Assembly: GCA_021323775.1 (NCBI GenBank) | Contig: JAJPKK010000114.1 | Location: forward strand, 1-64,000 | From: Hyphomicrobiales bacterium | Lineage (GTDB): Bacteria; Pseudomonadota; Alphaproteobacteria; Rhizobiales; Xanthobacteraceae | Length of the DNA stretch: 64,000 nucleotides | Reading direction: 5' to 3' | Position numbers and translations under genes: made by a program | In this document: positions 38,405-49,733 of the stretch, in pieces | Layout: each line of letters starts with the position of its first letter | Position numbering within the stretch: the first letter of the stretch is position 1 | The notes under the pieces: generated by a model | What the model was told of the DNA's origin: nothing | Databases searched by the model: none | Seen by the model: only the letters and a program-made list of their open reading frames with translations

Positions 38405-39676
38405 TTAAGGCTGGTCCCAATCCGGTATGCGATCGCGGCTAATGAGCTCTGCGGCTTCGACGCGGGGCCGCACGACGGCAAAACGGTCGCCCTTTACCAT
38501 AATTTCGGGGATCAGCGGCCGCGTATTGTAGGTCCCGGCCTGCACAGCCCCGTAGGCGCCCGCCGTCATCACGGCGAGGAGATCGCCTGGCGCCGGCTCG
38601 ACCATTTCGCGGTCCAGCGCGAGAAAATCCCCGGACTCGCACACTGGCCCGACCACGTCTGCGACGACGCGCGAAGCATCCGCCGCCGGCTCCGTGACCG
38701 GAATGATGTCGTGATGGGCGTCATAGAGAGTGGGCCTGATGAGATCGTTCATGGCGGCGTCAACGATGATGAAGGTCTTGGCCTCGCCGCGCTTCACGTA
38801 GAGCACCCGCGTCACCATGATTCCGGCATTGCCGACGATCAGGCGGCCCGGCTCGAAAATAAGCGTGCAGTCAAGCGAACGCGTCGCCCGTTTGACGACC
38901 TCTGCATAGGCGGCAGGGTCCGGCGGCGGCTCGTTGTCGTGACGATATGGAATGCCGAGGCCGCCGCCGAGATCGACATGTTCAATCCGGTGCCCGTCGG
39001 CGCGAAGCGTGCGCACGAACTCGGATAACAGCACAAAGGCGTCGTCGAAAGGCTGCAGTTCCGTGATCTGGCTGCCGATATGCATGTCGACGCCAGTGAC
39101 CCGCACGCCCGGCAGTTTGGCCGCATGAGCATAGATCTCGCGGGCGCGGCTGATTGGAATGCCGAACTTGTTTTCCGATTTGCCGGTCGCGATCTTGGCG
39201 TGGGTTCTGGCGTCCACATCCGGATTGACCCGCAGCGAAATGGCGGCCCGCCGGCCTTTCCGGGCGGCGACCCGCGAGAGCAATTCGAGTTCGGGTTCGG
39301 ATTCGACGTTCACGCACAGGATATCGGCGTCGACGGCTGCAGCAAGTTCGCGCTCGCTCTTCCCGATGCCGGAGAACATGATCTTATCCGGGGGGATGCC
39401 CGCCGCGAGAGCCCGCGCCAATTCCCCGCCCGAGACCACATCGGCTCCGGCGCCGAGCCTTGCCAGCGTTGCGACCACTGCCTGGTTGGAATTCGCCTTC
39501 ATGGCGTAGCACACGAGCGCCCGCACGTCCGTGAAAGCGCCGGCGAAAACCTTATAGTGCCGCGTCAGGGTTGCGGTGGAATAACAGTAGAACGGCGTGC
39601 CGACATCAGCGGCAATGCGGTCGAGGGAGACATCTTCGGCGTGAAGCACGCGGGCCCGGTAGGTGAAGTGGTGCAT
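38405..39676 (-). CDS. lysA: Diaminopimelate decarboxylase
   Basis: VCYAMKANSNQAVVATLARLGAGADVVSGGELARAL; HIGSQITEL; VGPVCESGDFLALDR. Confidence 0.95.
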   Translation of the reverse strand: MHHFTYRARVLHAEDVSLDRIAADVGTPFYCYSTATLTRHYKVFAGAFTDVRALVCYAMKANSNQAVVATLARLGAGADVVSGGELARALAAGIPPDKIMFSGIGKSERELAAAVDADILCVNVESEPELELLSRVAARKGRRAAISLRVNPDVDARTHAKIATGKSENKFGIPISRAREIYAHAAKLPGVRVTGVDMHIGSQITELQPFDDAFVLLSEFVRTLRADGHRIEHVDLGGGLGIPYRHDNEPPPDPAAYAEVVKRATRSLDCTLIFEPGRLIVGNAGIMVTRVLYVKRGEAKTFIIVDAAMNDLIRPTLYDAHHDIIPVTEPAADASRVVADVVGPVCESGDFLALDREMVEPAPGDLLAVMTAGAYGAVQAGTYNTRPLIPEIMVKGDRFAVVRPRVEAAELISRDRIPDWDQP

Positions 39677-39813
39677 GGTGCAGCGCAGGACGACGATATC
39701 AGCGGTCCGTATAGCACGAGATTTGAAAGAGCATTTGCAAAACGCAGCTAACTCCGCGGCGGTCGCGCGCAGCGCCGGCCTCAGCTATAGATCGGCATTC
39801 GCGAACCAGGGGA

Positions 39814-40665
39814 GTGACGCCGATGCCTCGTGCCAAATCGCCTCATACCAAGTCGTCTCGTGCCGCGTCCATCTATTTTGCGACGCTTCTTCTTGCTGTG
39901 GCCATTAGCATCAATGCGCCCTCGATCGCGAATGCCGCCAGTGACCTCGACCGCGCCTATCGGACGATCGCAGGAAAGAGACTCGTTGATCTCACCCACA
40001 GTTTTGGTCCCGACACGCCGGTCTGGTCAGGCTTCGGTCAGGCCAAAATGACGCCGGCGGCCGATCCGAAGACCCATGAGCCCTATACGATCCCGAAGGA
40101 CGGCTTCCGCGCCACCTTCTACGAAATGGTCGGCCAGTACGGTACCCATGTGGACCCGCCGGCGCATTTCGCCGAGAACGGCATCACCATGGATAAGATC
40201 CCCCTGAAGGAGATGATCCTGCCGCTCGTCGTGCTGGACGACACGCGCTTTCTCGCCAAAGACCCGAACCACGCCTTCTCGGTCGCCGACCTTCTCGCCT
40301 GGGAAAAAGCTCACGGACGGGTCCCCAAGGGCGCCTTCGCGGCGCTGCGCACCGACATGTACAAGGACTGGGACGCCAATCCGGAGCGCTTCAAGCGCAG
40401 CGAATTCCCGGCCTGGTCGCTGGAAACCGTGAAGTTCCTGATCGAGAAGCGCGGCGTCACGGCGATCGGTCATGAGTCTATGGACACCGACACCACCGAG
40501 AAGATGGAGTCGGAAACCTATATCCTGCAGCATGGCCATTTCCAGATCGAGGTCATGGCGAATCTCGACCAGGTGCCGGCCCGGGGCGCGCTCATCGTGG
40601 TGACATGGCCGAAGGTGAAGGACGGCCTCGGTTTTCCGGCGCGGGCCTTTGCGATACTGCCGTGA
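39814..40665 (+). CDS. Cyclase-family metal hydrolase (kynurenine formamidase-like), exported
   Basis: LVDLTHSFGPDTPVW; GQYGTHVDPPAHF; signal peptide. Confidence 0.9.
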   Translation: MTPMPRAKSPHTKSSRAASIYFATLLLAVAISINAPSIANAASDLDRAYRTIAGKRLVDLTHSFGPDTPVWSGFGQAKMTPAADPKTHEPYTIPKDGFRATFYEMVGQYGTHVDPPAHFAENGITMDKIPLKEMILPLVVLDDTRFLAKDPNHAFSVADLLAWEKAHGRVPKGAFAALRTDMYKDWDANPERFKRSEFPAWSLETVKFLIEKRGVTAIGHESMDTDTTEKMESETYILQHGHFQIEVMANLDQVPARGALIVVTWPKVKDGLGFPARAFAILP

Positions 40666-40683
40666 CGCTGGCGAGACCCGGCC

Positions 40684-41196
40684 TTAGTGCTGCCTGCCCT
40701 CGCCGCTGACGCGATCCGCGATTGCGAGAAGCAGCATGGTGAGTGCGAAGCTCAGCAGAATTGCCACCACCCATACGAGCTTCGCGCTGTCGGCCTGCCG
40801 GTCGATGTCGGCAAACCATTCCAGCACGTTGACCGCCGCGATCGCGACGATCGAGCCGAGCAGCTTCTGCTTGAGTCCCGCGAATCCGATACGCACCAGA
40901 CCGGGCGGCCAGCCTGGGTGTTCGGTGTAGTCGATCGGCGCGACGAAGTTTTCATAGCTCGAGCAGATGACGATCACGACCAGGTTCGCGGTGAGGGTGA
41001 GATCGACGAGACCGAGAAGGCCGGTAATTGTCTCCGTCGAGTCAGCGGCCTGGACGTGGAGCGCGAATTCGACGAGCTTCATGGCGAATTTGAAGATGAG
41101 GGCGGCGAGCCCGGCGATCAGGCCGAACAGGAACGGTACGACCAGCCACCGGCTGCCGAAGGCAATCAGTTCGATCAAACGGGCGATCTTGTTCAT
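40684..41196 (-). CDS. UPF0114/YqhA-family membrane protein
   Basis: 170 aa with multiple TMs; LLGLVDLTLTANLVVIVICSSYENFV. Confidence 0.85.
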   Translation of the reverse strand: MNKIARLIELIAFGSRWLVVPFLFGLIAGLAALIFKFAMKLVEFALHVQAADSTETITGLLGLVDLTLTANLVVIVICSSYENFVAPIDYTEHPGWPPGLVRIGFAGLKQKLLGSIVAIAAVNVLEWFADIDRQADSAKLVWVVAILLSFALTMLLLAIADRVSGEGRQH

Positions 41197-41244
41197 TTAG
41201 GGCATGGCTCGCAGTCGGATGGGAAAGGCAGAGGTTGCTCGCGG

Positions 41245-41892
41245 TCAGAGATACAATTGCGCGGCGGCGATCTCCGCCACCACGAGGGCCGTGTCAGGCG
41301 GCGCGCCATTGCCAATATGCCATACCGCTGAAAGCCCGGCCCACGCCAGAACCCACCTTAGCAGCCGCTTGCGTTCAAGTCCCGCAGCGTCAGCCACGAC
41401 CTCAATCTGCCGGGCAAGCCGGCTTGGCGCCCTCGCAGTCTCATGGTCGGGATTGCAGAAAAGGTTGGCATAGTCGAAACAGCGCTCACCTATGAGCCCC
41501 TTCGGGTCGATTGCGAGCCACCCGTGCTCTCCGAAATTGAGGATGTTGCCGTGGGGAACGTCCCCAGGCAGCACCGCAAGCTCTTGCTTCGTGGCGAGCA
41601 GGTCGCGCGCCGTCGCGGCCGAAAGAGCGAGGATGCCGCCTTGCGCCGAAGCGGCCGGCTTCAATTCCTCGAACCATCGCCCAAGCGGAAGCCCACGCCG
41701 GGTCGGATACGGTCTCTGCTGATCGCGACGCAGATACGGTTCACCATGTCGGATGGCGCTTCCCTCACCAAACAGGCCCCAGCCAAGACTTTCACACCCT
41801 GGCCCTTCCCATCCGGCCGGCGCTGGCTTACTTTCATGGGACAGGGCGGCGAGAAAAGCCGCCCCGGCGGTACGAAAAAACCATAAAAGCAA
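41245..41892 (-). pseudogene. Truncated APH(6)-type aminoglycoside kinase remnant
   Basis: Only C-terminal half recognisable: LAVLPGDVPHGNILNFGEHGWLAIDPKGLIGERCFDYANLFCNPD; catalytic HGD reads PGD. Confidence 0.65.
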
Positions 41893-41991
41893 TTAGCAGC
41901 GCGTCACGACCACCCAGTGTTTGTTGATACCGCAATCGAATCGCCCCGGCGCCCCTGACGCCGCGGGCGACCGAATCAAGGAGGGAACACC

Positions 41992-43839
41992 ATGACCCAT
42001 GTGCGAGGTCTATTGCTGGCCAGCGTTGCGGGCCTTCTCCTGGTTGGGGGCATCGGCAGCGCCTCGGCCGACCAGTTGTTGACCGGCTCGATCACCTCAG
42101 CTTCCGGCCAGAAGCTCGAAGGCGTGCTGGTTTCCGCCAAAAAGGAAGGCTCGACCATCACGACCAGCGTCTACACGGACCAGAACGGCGAGTATTTCTT
42201 CCCCGCGATGGCGGACGGAAAATATCAGGTCTGGGCGCAGACGCTGGGCTTCAAGACCGCCAAGGGCGCGGTCGATCTCACCGCCGCCAGGCACCAGGAC
42301 TTCCAGCTCGCCGCGATCACCGATCCTGAGGAGCGCATTCGCCAGATGCCTCCCGAGATGCTGGCCGCAGCCTTGCCGGAGGAAACCGAGGCCGACGCCA
42401 ACATCAAGCGCATCTTCCACAATCAGTGCACCGGCTGCCACACGCCGGGCTATATCCTGCAATTCAAGTTTGACGAGGCCGGATGGAACAAAGTCATCAA
42501 CCTGATGAAGTTCATCCCCAACTATCCGAGCCCCGACCGCAAGCCGAACGCCATCATCAACTTCAATCAGAAAGAACTCGCAGCCTATCTCGCCCGCGCG
42601 CGCGGCCCCGGCGAAACCTCGATGAAGTTCAAGGACCGACCGCGGCCCACCGGCGAAGCCGCGCGTGTCGTATGGAAGACTTATGAGGTCCCGCTCAACC
42701 CCGATACCGGGATCGCCACGCATGGCGTCAAATACAACCCCAATGACGGTTCCGATTGGAGCCAAGGCGTCACTTCCAGGATCGGTCAGCTGCCCCATGA
42801 CGGCGCCATGGATTTCGACGGCAACCTTTACTACACCGTCAACGCTCCCAATAAGGTGGTCACGATCGGCAAGGTTGACGGCAAGACCGGCGAAGTCAAA
42901 TACCTCAAGGTCGAAAAGCGGGACAGCTCGGGCGCCGCGACCGCCCACGGCATTACCCGCGACGCCAATGGCGACCTTTGGTTCGACATCAATCCGGGCC
43001 GCCGCAGCCTCGGCAAGCTTGAGACCAAGACTGAGAAGATCAGCGTCTATGAAACGCCGCCTCCGATGTCGCCGCTCGGCGGCGCCGTAACCATGGACGT
43101 CGACGGCAAGGGCAAGATCTGGGCCTCGGCTCCGGACGGCGTGGTGATGTTCGATCCGGTGACCGAAAAGTTCACCGACTTCAAGTCGAAGACTCCGTTC
43201 CGGAACGCCAAAGGCACCAACAGCACTTATGGCGCCGCGGGCGACCGCGATGGCAATGGCTGGTGGGCGCAGATGGCCTTCGATACCATCGGCCGGGCCG
43301 AAGTCGCTACCCACTCGACCTCGGAAGTCACGCTGCCCTCGCTCAAGGATGAGGTCGCCCGCCTTCCGGCATCGTCCAAGGCGTTCTATGACAGCTTTGA
43401 CCAGCTCACCAACGGCAACCCGCTGCCGTGGTCGCAAGGTCCGCGGCGCATGGGCACCGACAAGAACGCCGACGTGCTGTGGGTCGGCAATTCCTGGGGC
43501 GCCAGTCTCGCGAGGATCGACACCAAGACCTTGCAGACAACCATCATCCCGTTCCCGGATCCGTCATATCAGCCCTATCACATCGCGGTGGACCAGCATC
43601 ACAATGTGTGGAGCAATATGTGGACGACCGATCGGCTCGCCCGGTACAATCCGGAGAAGTCCGAGTGGACGTTCTTCGACTACCCGCTCCGCGGGACGGA
43701 AGTTCGCCACGTGTCGCTGCTTGAGCGCGACGGCGTGACCAAGGTGATCGTGCCGCTCTATCGGGACAGCCAGATGGGCGCGATGACGCTGCGCAGCGAG
43801 GCCGAGATCGCCGCCCTCAAGGCGCAGGTCGCCCGCTGA
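41992..43839 (+). CDS. Secreted carboxypeptidase-regulatory-like / c-type haem (CxxCH) / Vgb-like beta-propeller fusion
   Basis: 615 aa; LTGSITSASGQKLEGVLVSAKKEGS...; FHNQCTGCHTPG; repeated propeller-type blades. Confidence 0.88.
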   Translation: MTHVRGLLLASVAGLLLVGGIGSASADQLLTGSITSASGQKLEGVLVSAKKEGSTITTSVYTDQNGEYFFPAMADGKYQVWAQTLGFKTAKGAVDLTAARHQDFQLAAITDPEERIRQMPPEMLAAALPEETEADANIKRIFHNQCTGCHTPGYILQFKFDEAGWNKVINLMKFIPNYPSPDRKPNAIINFNQKELAAYLARARGPGETSMKFKDRPRPTGEAARVVWKTYEVPLNPDTGIATHGVKYNPNDGSDWSQGVTSRIGQLPHDGAMDFDGNLYYTVNAPNKVVTIGKVDGKTGEVKYLKVEKRDSSGAATAHGITRDANGDLWFDINPGRRSLGKLETKTEKISVYETPPPMSPLGGAVTMDVDGKGKIWASAPDGVVMFDPVTEKFTDFKSKTPFRNAKGTNSTYGAAGDRDGNGWWAQMAFDTIGRAEVATHSTSEVTLPSLKDEVARLPASSKAFYDSFDQLTNGNPLPWSQGPRRMGTDKNADVLWVGNSWGASLARIDTKTLQTTIIPFPDPSYQPYHIAVDQHHNVWSNMWTTDRLARYNPEKSEWTFFDYPLRGTEVRHVSLLERDGVTKVIVPLYRDSQMGAMTLRSEAEIAALKAQVAR

Positions 43840-43870
43840 GCCGCAGAACCATTCTGCCCCGGTGAAACAG

Positions 43871-43900
43871 TCCGAGCCCCGGACGGGGCTCGGATTTTTT
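43871..43900 (+). terminator. Rho-independent terminator
   Basis: CCGAGCCCC-GGAC-GGGGCTCGG followed by ATTTTTT, just after the 615 aa CDS. Confidence 0.9.
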
Positions 43901-44033
43901 GTGTGCCTTCGCGTTGCGGGAGCTGGTTTTGAGGGGGCCACGCCCTCCCGCAGCCTCACAAAGCGGCAATTTTGGACTTATCTATGCCGCCGAACGAGTT
44001 CCGCTCGCTTTCCGAGACGAGGGACGACCTGGC

Positions 44034-44729
44034 ATGTCAAACTTCAATATCGGCTTTGTCATCTTCCGCGATCTGACGCAGCTTGACTTTACAGGCCCTT
44101 TGCAGGTCCTCGCCAGACTGCCGGGAGCCGCGACTCGCATCGTCGCAAAATCGATGGCTCCCGTGCCCAGCGATTGCGGGCTCAGCCTCGTGCCGACGCA
44201 CACTTTCGCGGATTGTCCGCCCCTTGATCTGATCTGCATTCCCGGAGGAGTGAGCGGCGTCGTTGGGGCGATCGGCGACCGCGAGACCCTCGATTTCGTG
44301 CGCCTGCGGGCGAGTAGCGCAAAGTATGTCACCTCCGTTTGCACCGGCGCGTTCGTTCTTGGCGCTGCCGGCCTGCTCCAAGGCCGACGAGTAGCGACTC
44401 ATTGGGCCTACACAGATCTCTTGTCTCTTTTCGGAGCCACATACGAGAAGGCAAGGATTGTAAGAGACGGCAACTTGATCACCGCAGGAGGCGTCACGGC
44501 AGGCATCGATTTCGGGCTGAGCGTCGCAGCGGAAATTGCCGGCGAGGAAGCGGCCCGCACGATCCAGCTCGGCCTCGAGTATGATCCCGAGCCCCCATTC
44601 GATTCGGGCCACCCCGATCGAGCGCCGAAAGCGGTCAAAACGGCCTTGTTCGGCCGCTATGAGAAGGCCCGGTCGGCCCTTCGGGCCGCCATCCGGCAAA
44701 CGGCAAACCAAAGCGAGGGAGCCCAATGA
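44034..44729 (+). CDS. DJ-1/PfpI family protein (isonitrile hydratase-like)
   Basis: DLICIPGGVSGVVGAIGD; VTSVCTGAFVLGAAGLLQGRRVATHW. Confidence 0.9.
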   Translation: MSNFNIGFVIFRDLTQLDFTGPLQVLARLPGAATRIVAKSMAPVPSDCGLSLVPTHTFADCPPLDLICIPGGVSGVVGAIGDRETLDFVRLRASSAKYVTSVCTGAFVLGAAGLLQGRRVATHWAYTDLLSLFGATYEKARIVRDGNLITAGGVTAGIDFGLSVAAEIAGEEAARTIQLGLEYDPEPPFDSGHPDRAPKAVKTALFGRYEKARSALRAAIRQTANQSEGAQ

Positions 44730-45238
44730 TCACTCCCGCCTATTGCCGCACGATGGCGGCCTACAACAGCGAGATGAACCGCCGGATCTACGCCGCTGCA
44801 AGCCGCCTCTCGGACGCCGAGCGGCGCGCCCCCCGCGGTGCGTTCTGGAGCTCGATCCACGGCACGCTGGCGCACATCCTGTGGGGCGACAGTCAATGGA
44901 TGTCGCGCTTCGATGGCTGGCCGCGGCCCGAAACGCCGATCAGGCAAAGCGCCCAAATGATCGAGGACTTCGGCGAATTGTGCGCCGTCCGAACGCAGCG
45001 CGACGCCGATATCGAGCGCTGGGCGGGACGGATCGACGATGCGTGGCTGAGCAGCCACCTGACCTGGTTCAGCGGCGCCGCCAACCGCGAGCTGAGGGCG
45101 CCGAAGCGGCTCCTCGTCACCCATTTCTTCAATCACCAGACCCACCATCGAGGTCAGGCGCACGCCATGCTGACCGCCGCCGGCGAGAAGACCGGGGACA
45201 CTGACCTGTTCCTGGTCGTGCCGGGGATTATCGAGTAG
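44726..45238 (+). CDS. DinB-family protein
   Basis: HGTLAHILWGDSQWMSRF; THFFNHQTHHRGQAHAMLTAAG. Confidence 0.9.
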   Translation: MITPAYCRTMAAYNSEMNRRIYAAASRLSDAERRAPRGAFWSSIHGTLAHILWGDSQWMSRFDGWPRPETPIRQSAQMIEDFGELCAVRTQRDADIERWAGRIDDAWLSSHLTWFSGAANRELRAPKRLLVTHFFNHQTHHRGQAHAMLTAAGEKTGDTDLFLVVPGIIE

Positions 45239-45265
45239 CGTTGGCCGTCGGTGCGAAAGGCGAGT

Positions 45266-45844
45266 TTACCCCAACCCCAGCGCCCGGAAAGCCTCCTCAT
45301 GGTGGCGGGCAGCGTCGCGGTTGAAGCAGCAGAACACGATGTGCCGCACGCTGCTCGCCTTGTCCAATTCCTGCTTGACCGTCCCGACCGCTATGCGCGC
45401 CGCGCGATCGGCCGGAAACGCATAGACGCCCGTGGAGATGGCCGGGAAGGCAATCGACGCAATCCCGTGCTGGGCCGCAAGCGCCAGTGAAGTCCGGTAG
45501 CACGAAGCAAGGAGTTGATCGCATTCGTGCTCGCGCGTGCGGCTCCACACCGGCCCGACCGCATGAATGACATGGCGTGCGGGCAGCCGGTAACCCCGGG
45601 TGATCTTTGCGTCGCCGGTGTTGCAGCCGTTGAGCGCGCGGCACTCAGCGAGCAGCTCCGGGCCGGCCGCGCGGTGGATCGCGCCGTCGACGCCCCCGCC
45701 GCCAAGCAGCGAGGCGTTTGCGGCGTTGACGATGGCGTCGACCTCAAGCGTGGTGATGTCGGCAACCACGATATCGAGCCCAACGCCGCGGTAGCTGACG
45801 GACTGCAACGTCATCGGCTCTGCGGCATTAGAAGGCATCCGCAC
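45266..45844 (-). CDS. Macro-domain protein (O-acetyl-ADP-ribose deacetylase-like)
   Basis: [40 protein letters not shown]. Confidence 0.93.
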   Translation of the reverse strand: MRMPSNAAEPMTLQSVSYRGVGLDIVVADITTLEVDAIVNAANASLLGGGGVDGAIHRAAGPELLAECRALNGCNTGDAKITRGYRLPARHVIHAVGPVWSRTREHECDQLLASCYRTSLALAAQHGIASIAFPAISTGVYAFPADRAARIAVGTVKQELDKASSVRHIVFCCFNRDAARHHEEAFRALGLG

Positions 45845-46627
45845 TCATTCCGCCGTCCAGCCGCCGTCAATGGGAAGATTGGCGCCGGTAATCTGCGCAG
45901 CGGCATCCGAGCACAGGTAGACAGCAAGCGCGGCGACCTGTTCAACCGTCACGAATTGCTTGGTCGGCTGCGCCGCCAGCAGCACATCGCGCTTGACCTC
46001 TTCCTCGGTCATGTGGCGCGCTTTCATCGTGTCCGGGATCTGCTTGGCCACCAGCGGCGTCCACACATAGCCCGGGCTGATGCAGTTGACCGTGACTCCG
46101 AAGGTCGCAAGCTCAAGCGCGACGGTCTTGGTGAAACCCGCGATCCCGTGCTTCGCCGAAACGTAAGCGACCTTGAAGGGCGAGGCCACCAGCGAATGGG
46201 CCGAAGCGGTTGAGACAATGCGTCCCCATCGGCGGGCCTTCATGCCGGGCACTGCGGCGCGCGTGGCATGGAACGCGGACGAAAGATTAATGGCGATGAT
46301 CTGGTCCCATTTCTCGATGGGGAATTCCTCGATCGGCGCGACATGCTGAATGCCGGCATTGTTCACCAAAATGTCAACAGACCCAAGCGTGGTCTCGGCG
46401 GTCTTGATCATTGCCGCAATTTCGCCGGGTTTGGTCATATCGGCCGGCGAATAGATGGCCTTGACGCCGAACTCCTTTTCGATTGCGGCGCGTTCCTTCT
46501 CGATCTCGGCCGGCGTGCCGAAACCGTTGATCATGAGGTTGGCGCCGTCCTGCGCGAGAGCGCGGGCAATGGCGAGGCCGATACCGGAGGTCGAGCCGGT
46601 GACGACTGCATTCTTCCCTTTCAGCAT
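45845..46627 (-). CDS. bdhA: D-3-hydroxybutyrate dehydrogenase (SDR)
   Basis: VTGSTSGIGLAIARALAQDGANLMINGFG; YVSAKHGIAGFTKTVALE; VNCISPGYVWTPLV. Confidence 0.88.
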   Translation of the reverse strand: MLKGKNAVVTGSTSGIGLAIARALAQDGANLMINGFGTPAEIEKERAAIEKEFGVKAIYSPADMTKPGEIAAMIKTAETTLGSVDILVNNAGIQHVAPIEEFPIEKWDQIIAINLSSAFHATRAAVPGMKARRWGRIVSTASAHSLVASPFKVAYVSAKHGIAGFTKTVALELATFGVTVNCISPGYVWTPLVAKQIPDTMKARHMTEEEVKRDVLLAAQPTKQFVTVEQVAALAVYLCSDAAAQITGANLPIDGGWTAE

Positions 46628-46708
46628 GATCTGGTCCTGTCTCGTTTCCCCGGCGCACATGTTGCGGCGCAACATCTATGCCCGAGTGCCGGTGCATTCA
46701 AGGCGACA

Positions 46709-47749
46709 TCAGCCTTCGGAAAGCTCTCGCCATAACGTAATCAGCACGGCAAGCAGCGTCGGTCCCAAGAACAGCCCCAACAGGCCGAAGCTCTCGATGC
46801 CGCCCAGGATGCCGAGCAAGACCCAGATGAAAGGCAGCCGGATCGTGCCGCCGATGAGGATCGGACGAACGAAATGATCTGCGATGAAGACCACAGTCGA
46901 GCCGAAGGTTAGGAGACCGATCGCCGCGATCGTCGCGGACTGCGTGAGGAGCCATACGGACGCACCGATAAAGACCAGCGGCGAGGCGAACGGTATCGCC
47001 GATAACAGGCCGGTCAACGCGCCGAGCAGAACGGCGTGCGGCACGCCGCTGACCGCATAGGCAGCGCCGATCAGCACTGCCTCGCCGATGCCGATCAGCA
47101 GCAATCCGTCGATCGTGCCGCGCACCGCGGCGGCTGCGACGCTCGCGAGGCGCTGCGCCGGCTCGCCGAGCAGGCGCGCCCCGACCACTCGAAACTGCCG
47201 CAACAGCGCATCGCTCTCGCGAAACATGAAGAAGACGATGAGGAGCGCGAACAGGAGCGTGGTGATGCGCCGCAGCGCCTGGCGGCCGATAATCTGCCCC
47301 CATTCGGTAAGCGACTGCACCTCGGCGCCCGAAAGGGGACTGCGTTCGTCCTGAAGATGCGCATTCAGCCAGTCAGCCACCCAGGGGCCGATCATCGGCA
47401 GGCTTGAGAGCCATTCCGGCGCTTCGAACCCTTGCTTGCGAGCTTCGATATACCACTGGATGAAGCCGCTAATCTCCTGAGCCCCTTCGACGACGGCGAC
47501 CGCGAGCGGCGCCAGCACCGCCACCGCAACCAGCGCGGTGATGAGCGCTGCTGCCTGTGTCGGCCCGCTATGACGGCGAACGGCGACGAACAACGGCCAT
47601 GTGGCGATCGTGAGTATGGTCGCCCAGGCCAGTGCGGGCAGAAAGGTCGACAGCATCCAGATCGCGATGGCGAGCAGGCCGAGGCCCGCCGCAATGCCCG
47701 AGAGCCGCTGCGCTCTGGTTTCCAGCTCTGGCTTTTGCACGGCGTTCAT
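46709..47749 (-). CDS. AI-2E family transporter (PerM/YdiK-like)
   Basis: 346 aa polytopic protein; [36 protein letters not shown]. Confidence 0.9.
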   Translation of the reverse strand: MNAVQKPELETRAQRLSGIAAGLGLLAIAIWMLSTFLPALAWATILTIATWPLFVAVRRHSGPTQAAALITALVAVAVLAPLAVAVVEGAQEISGFIQWYIEARKQGFEAPEWLSSLPMIGPWVADWLNAHLQDERSPLSGAEVQSLTEWGQIIGRQALRRITTLLFALLIVFFMFRESDALLRQFRVVGARLLGEPAQRLASVAAAAVRGTIDGLLLIGIGEAVLIGAAYAVSGVPHAVLLGALTGLLSAIPFASPLVFIGASVWLLTQSATIAAIGLLTFGSTVVFIADHFVRPILIGGTIRLPFIWVLLGILGGIESFGLLGLFLGPTLLAVLITLWRELSEG

Positions 47750-48023
47750 GATTTCGAATGATTATTGTGGCGATGCGGATGGGCTTCCGCGGAAGGGCGG
47801 CATTGTAGCCCGATTCCGAAGGCCCCGGCTCGCTCTGCGAAATTTTTCTCCTTCAAGCGATCTCGTGTGCAGCCGGTTCAGGCCAAGTTTGAGGCTGAGA
47901 TGGCGGGCTCCATGCGGGTTAACGCCACCCTACGTCCCTGCGGCTGCTCTTTCTGCCGAACGTATTGTCGCGGCTCGCCTCCTGGCATATGTGTGGAGCG
48001 CCAGATTGCCCACGGAGAACGTG

Positions 48024-49289
48024 ATGAACGTCGCTGCTGCTGATATCGCCGCTCCGCTGCCGCGTCACAAAACCGTGCCGGTTAAAGTCGGCAATATCAC
48101 AGTCGGAGGCGGCGCTCCGATCGTGGTCCAGTCCATGACCAACACCGACACGGCGGACGTGGAATCGACCGCCCAGCAGGTTGCCGCATTGGCCCGGGCC
48201 GGATCCGAGATCGTGCGCATTACGGTCGATCGCGACGAGGCGGCCGCGGCGGTGCCGCACATCAAGGAACGCCTGCTGCGCATGGGCGTGACGGCGCCGA
48301 TCGTCGGCGACTTCCATTATATCGGCCATAAGCTCTTGACCGATCACCCGGCCTGCGCGGAGGCGCTCGACAAGTACCGCATCAATCCAGGCAATGTGGG
48401 GTTCAAGGAAAAGAAGGACCGGCAGTTCGGCGCCATCATCGAAATGGCGCTCAAACACGGCAAGCCGGTCCGCATCGGCGCCAACTGGGGGTCTCTCGAT
48501 CAGGCCTTGTTGACGCATTTGATGGACGAGAACGCGAAGCTCGCGAAGCCGGCCGACATGCGCGCTGTCACCCGCGAAGCGATGGTGCAGTCAACGCTGA
48601 TGTCGGCCGCGCGGGCTGAGGAGATGGGCATGCCGCGCTCGCGCATCATCCTGTCCGCCAAGGTGTCTGCCGTGCAGGACCTGATCGCGGTCTATATCGA
48701 ACTGGCGAGGCGTTCCGATTACGCCATCCATCTCGGCCTCACCGAGGCCGGCATGGGCTCGAAAGGCATTGTGGCGTCGTCCGCAGCGATGGGCATCCTG
48801 TTGCAGCAGGGTATCGGCGACACGGTGCGGGTTTCGCTGACACCGGAGCCCGGCGGCGACCGCACCCTGGAGGTCAAGGTGGCGCAGGAGCTTTTGCAGA
48901 CCATGGGGTTCCGGGTGTTTGTGCCGCTGGTGGCGGCCTGCCCGGGCTGCGGACGCACCACCTCCACGACGTTCCAGGAACTTGCCCGGGAAATCCAGGA
49001 TTTCATCCATGCCTCGATGCCAGAGTGGAAGACGCGCTATCCGGGCGTGGAATCCCTCAACGTCGCCGTGATGGGTTGCATCGTCAACGGACCGGGCGAG
49101 TCCAAGCACGCCGATATCGGTATTTCCCTCCCCGGCACCGGTGAGCAGCCCGCCGCTCCGGTATTCATCGACGGCAAGAAGGCGATGACGCTGCGCGGCC
49201 CAACCGTCGCGGCCGACTTCAAGAACATCGTGGTCGACTATATCGAGCGGCGCTACGGTATGGGTGGCGGCAGAACCGCGGCAGAGTAG
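48024..49289 (+). CDS. ispG: 4-hydroxy-3-methylbut-2-en-1-yl diphosphate synthase
   Basis: [68 protein letters not shown]. Confidence 0.96.
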   Translation: MNVAAADIAAPLPRHKTVPVKVGNITVGGGAPIVVQSMTNTDTADVESTAQQVAALARAGSEIVRITVDRDEAAAAVPHIKERLLRMGVTAPIVGDFHYIGHKLLTDHPACAEALDKYRINPGNVGFKEKKDRQFGAIIEMALKHGKPVRIGANWGSLDQALLTHLMDENAKLAKPADMRAVTREAMVQSTLMSAARAEEMGMPRSRIILSAKVSAVQDLIAVYIELARRSDYAIHLGLTEAGMGSKGIVASSAAMGILLQQGIGDTVRVSLTPEPGGDRTLEVKVAQELLQTMGFRVFVPLVAACPGCGRTTSTTFQELAREIQDFIHASMPEWKTRYPGVESLNVAVMGCIVNGPGESKHADIGISLPGTGEQPAAPVFIDGKKAMTLRGPTVAADFKNIVVDYIERRYGMGGGRTAAE

Positions 49290-49733
49290 CCTGCCGCACA
49301 CTCCGCTCCCTCTCCCCGCTTACCCCCGCTTACTGGGAGAGGGCCAAACGCGCAAATTCCGACCTCCTGAGCTTATCGAAGACCCGCCGGCAGAGATAAA
49401 GGCCACGCCGCATACAATTAATCCGGGCTTGCGGGATAGGGGCGAGGTCCCACCGGTACCTGGGTGTCGTCAAAGCCAATCGACGGTTGACAAGCTCTGT
49501 CGTCGGGACGACACTGATTGCGTGGGAGATGAAGCCACCGATGCAGGTGGGTCGCTGCAGCTACCGCTGAGGCTGGTGTTCGGGCTTCAGAGAGCGGCTC
49601 CTGGTTTGCGCATAGTTGCATCGGAAACGGTTGCCTCACTCGACCGACGAGAGCATCTCCGGGCGCGTGCTTGGGTTGGCGTTTGATTGGTCTTCGCTGC
49701 GAACGCACCGCATTTTTTTGAGACGTAAGCCAG

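Noticed and set aside
42097-43437. 446 aa minus-strand ORF under the Vgb-like gene
   Set aside because: Opposite a strongly supported CDS; low-complexity V/A/D-rich shadow translation.
43982-44344. 120 aa minus-strand ORF under the DJ-1-like gene
   Set aside because: Antisense shadow of a clearly coding frame.
49418-49708. 96 aa minus-strand ORF after ispG as a possible transposase/integrase piece
   Set aside because: No integrase/transposase motif recognisable; region lacks clear coding signal.
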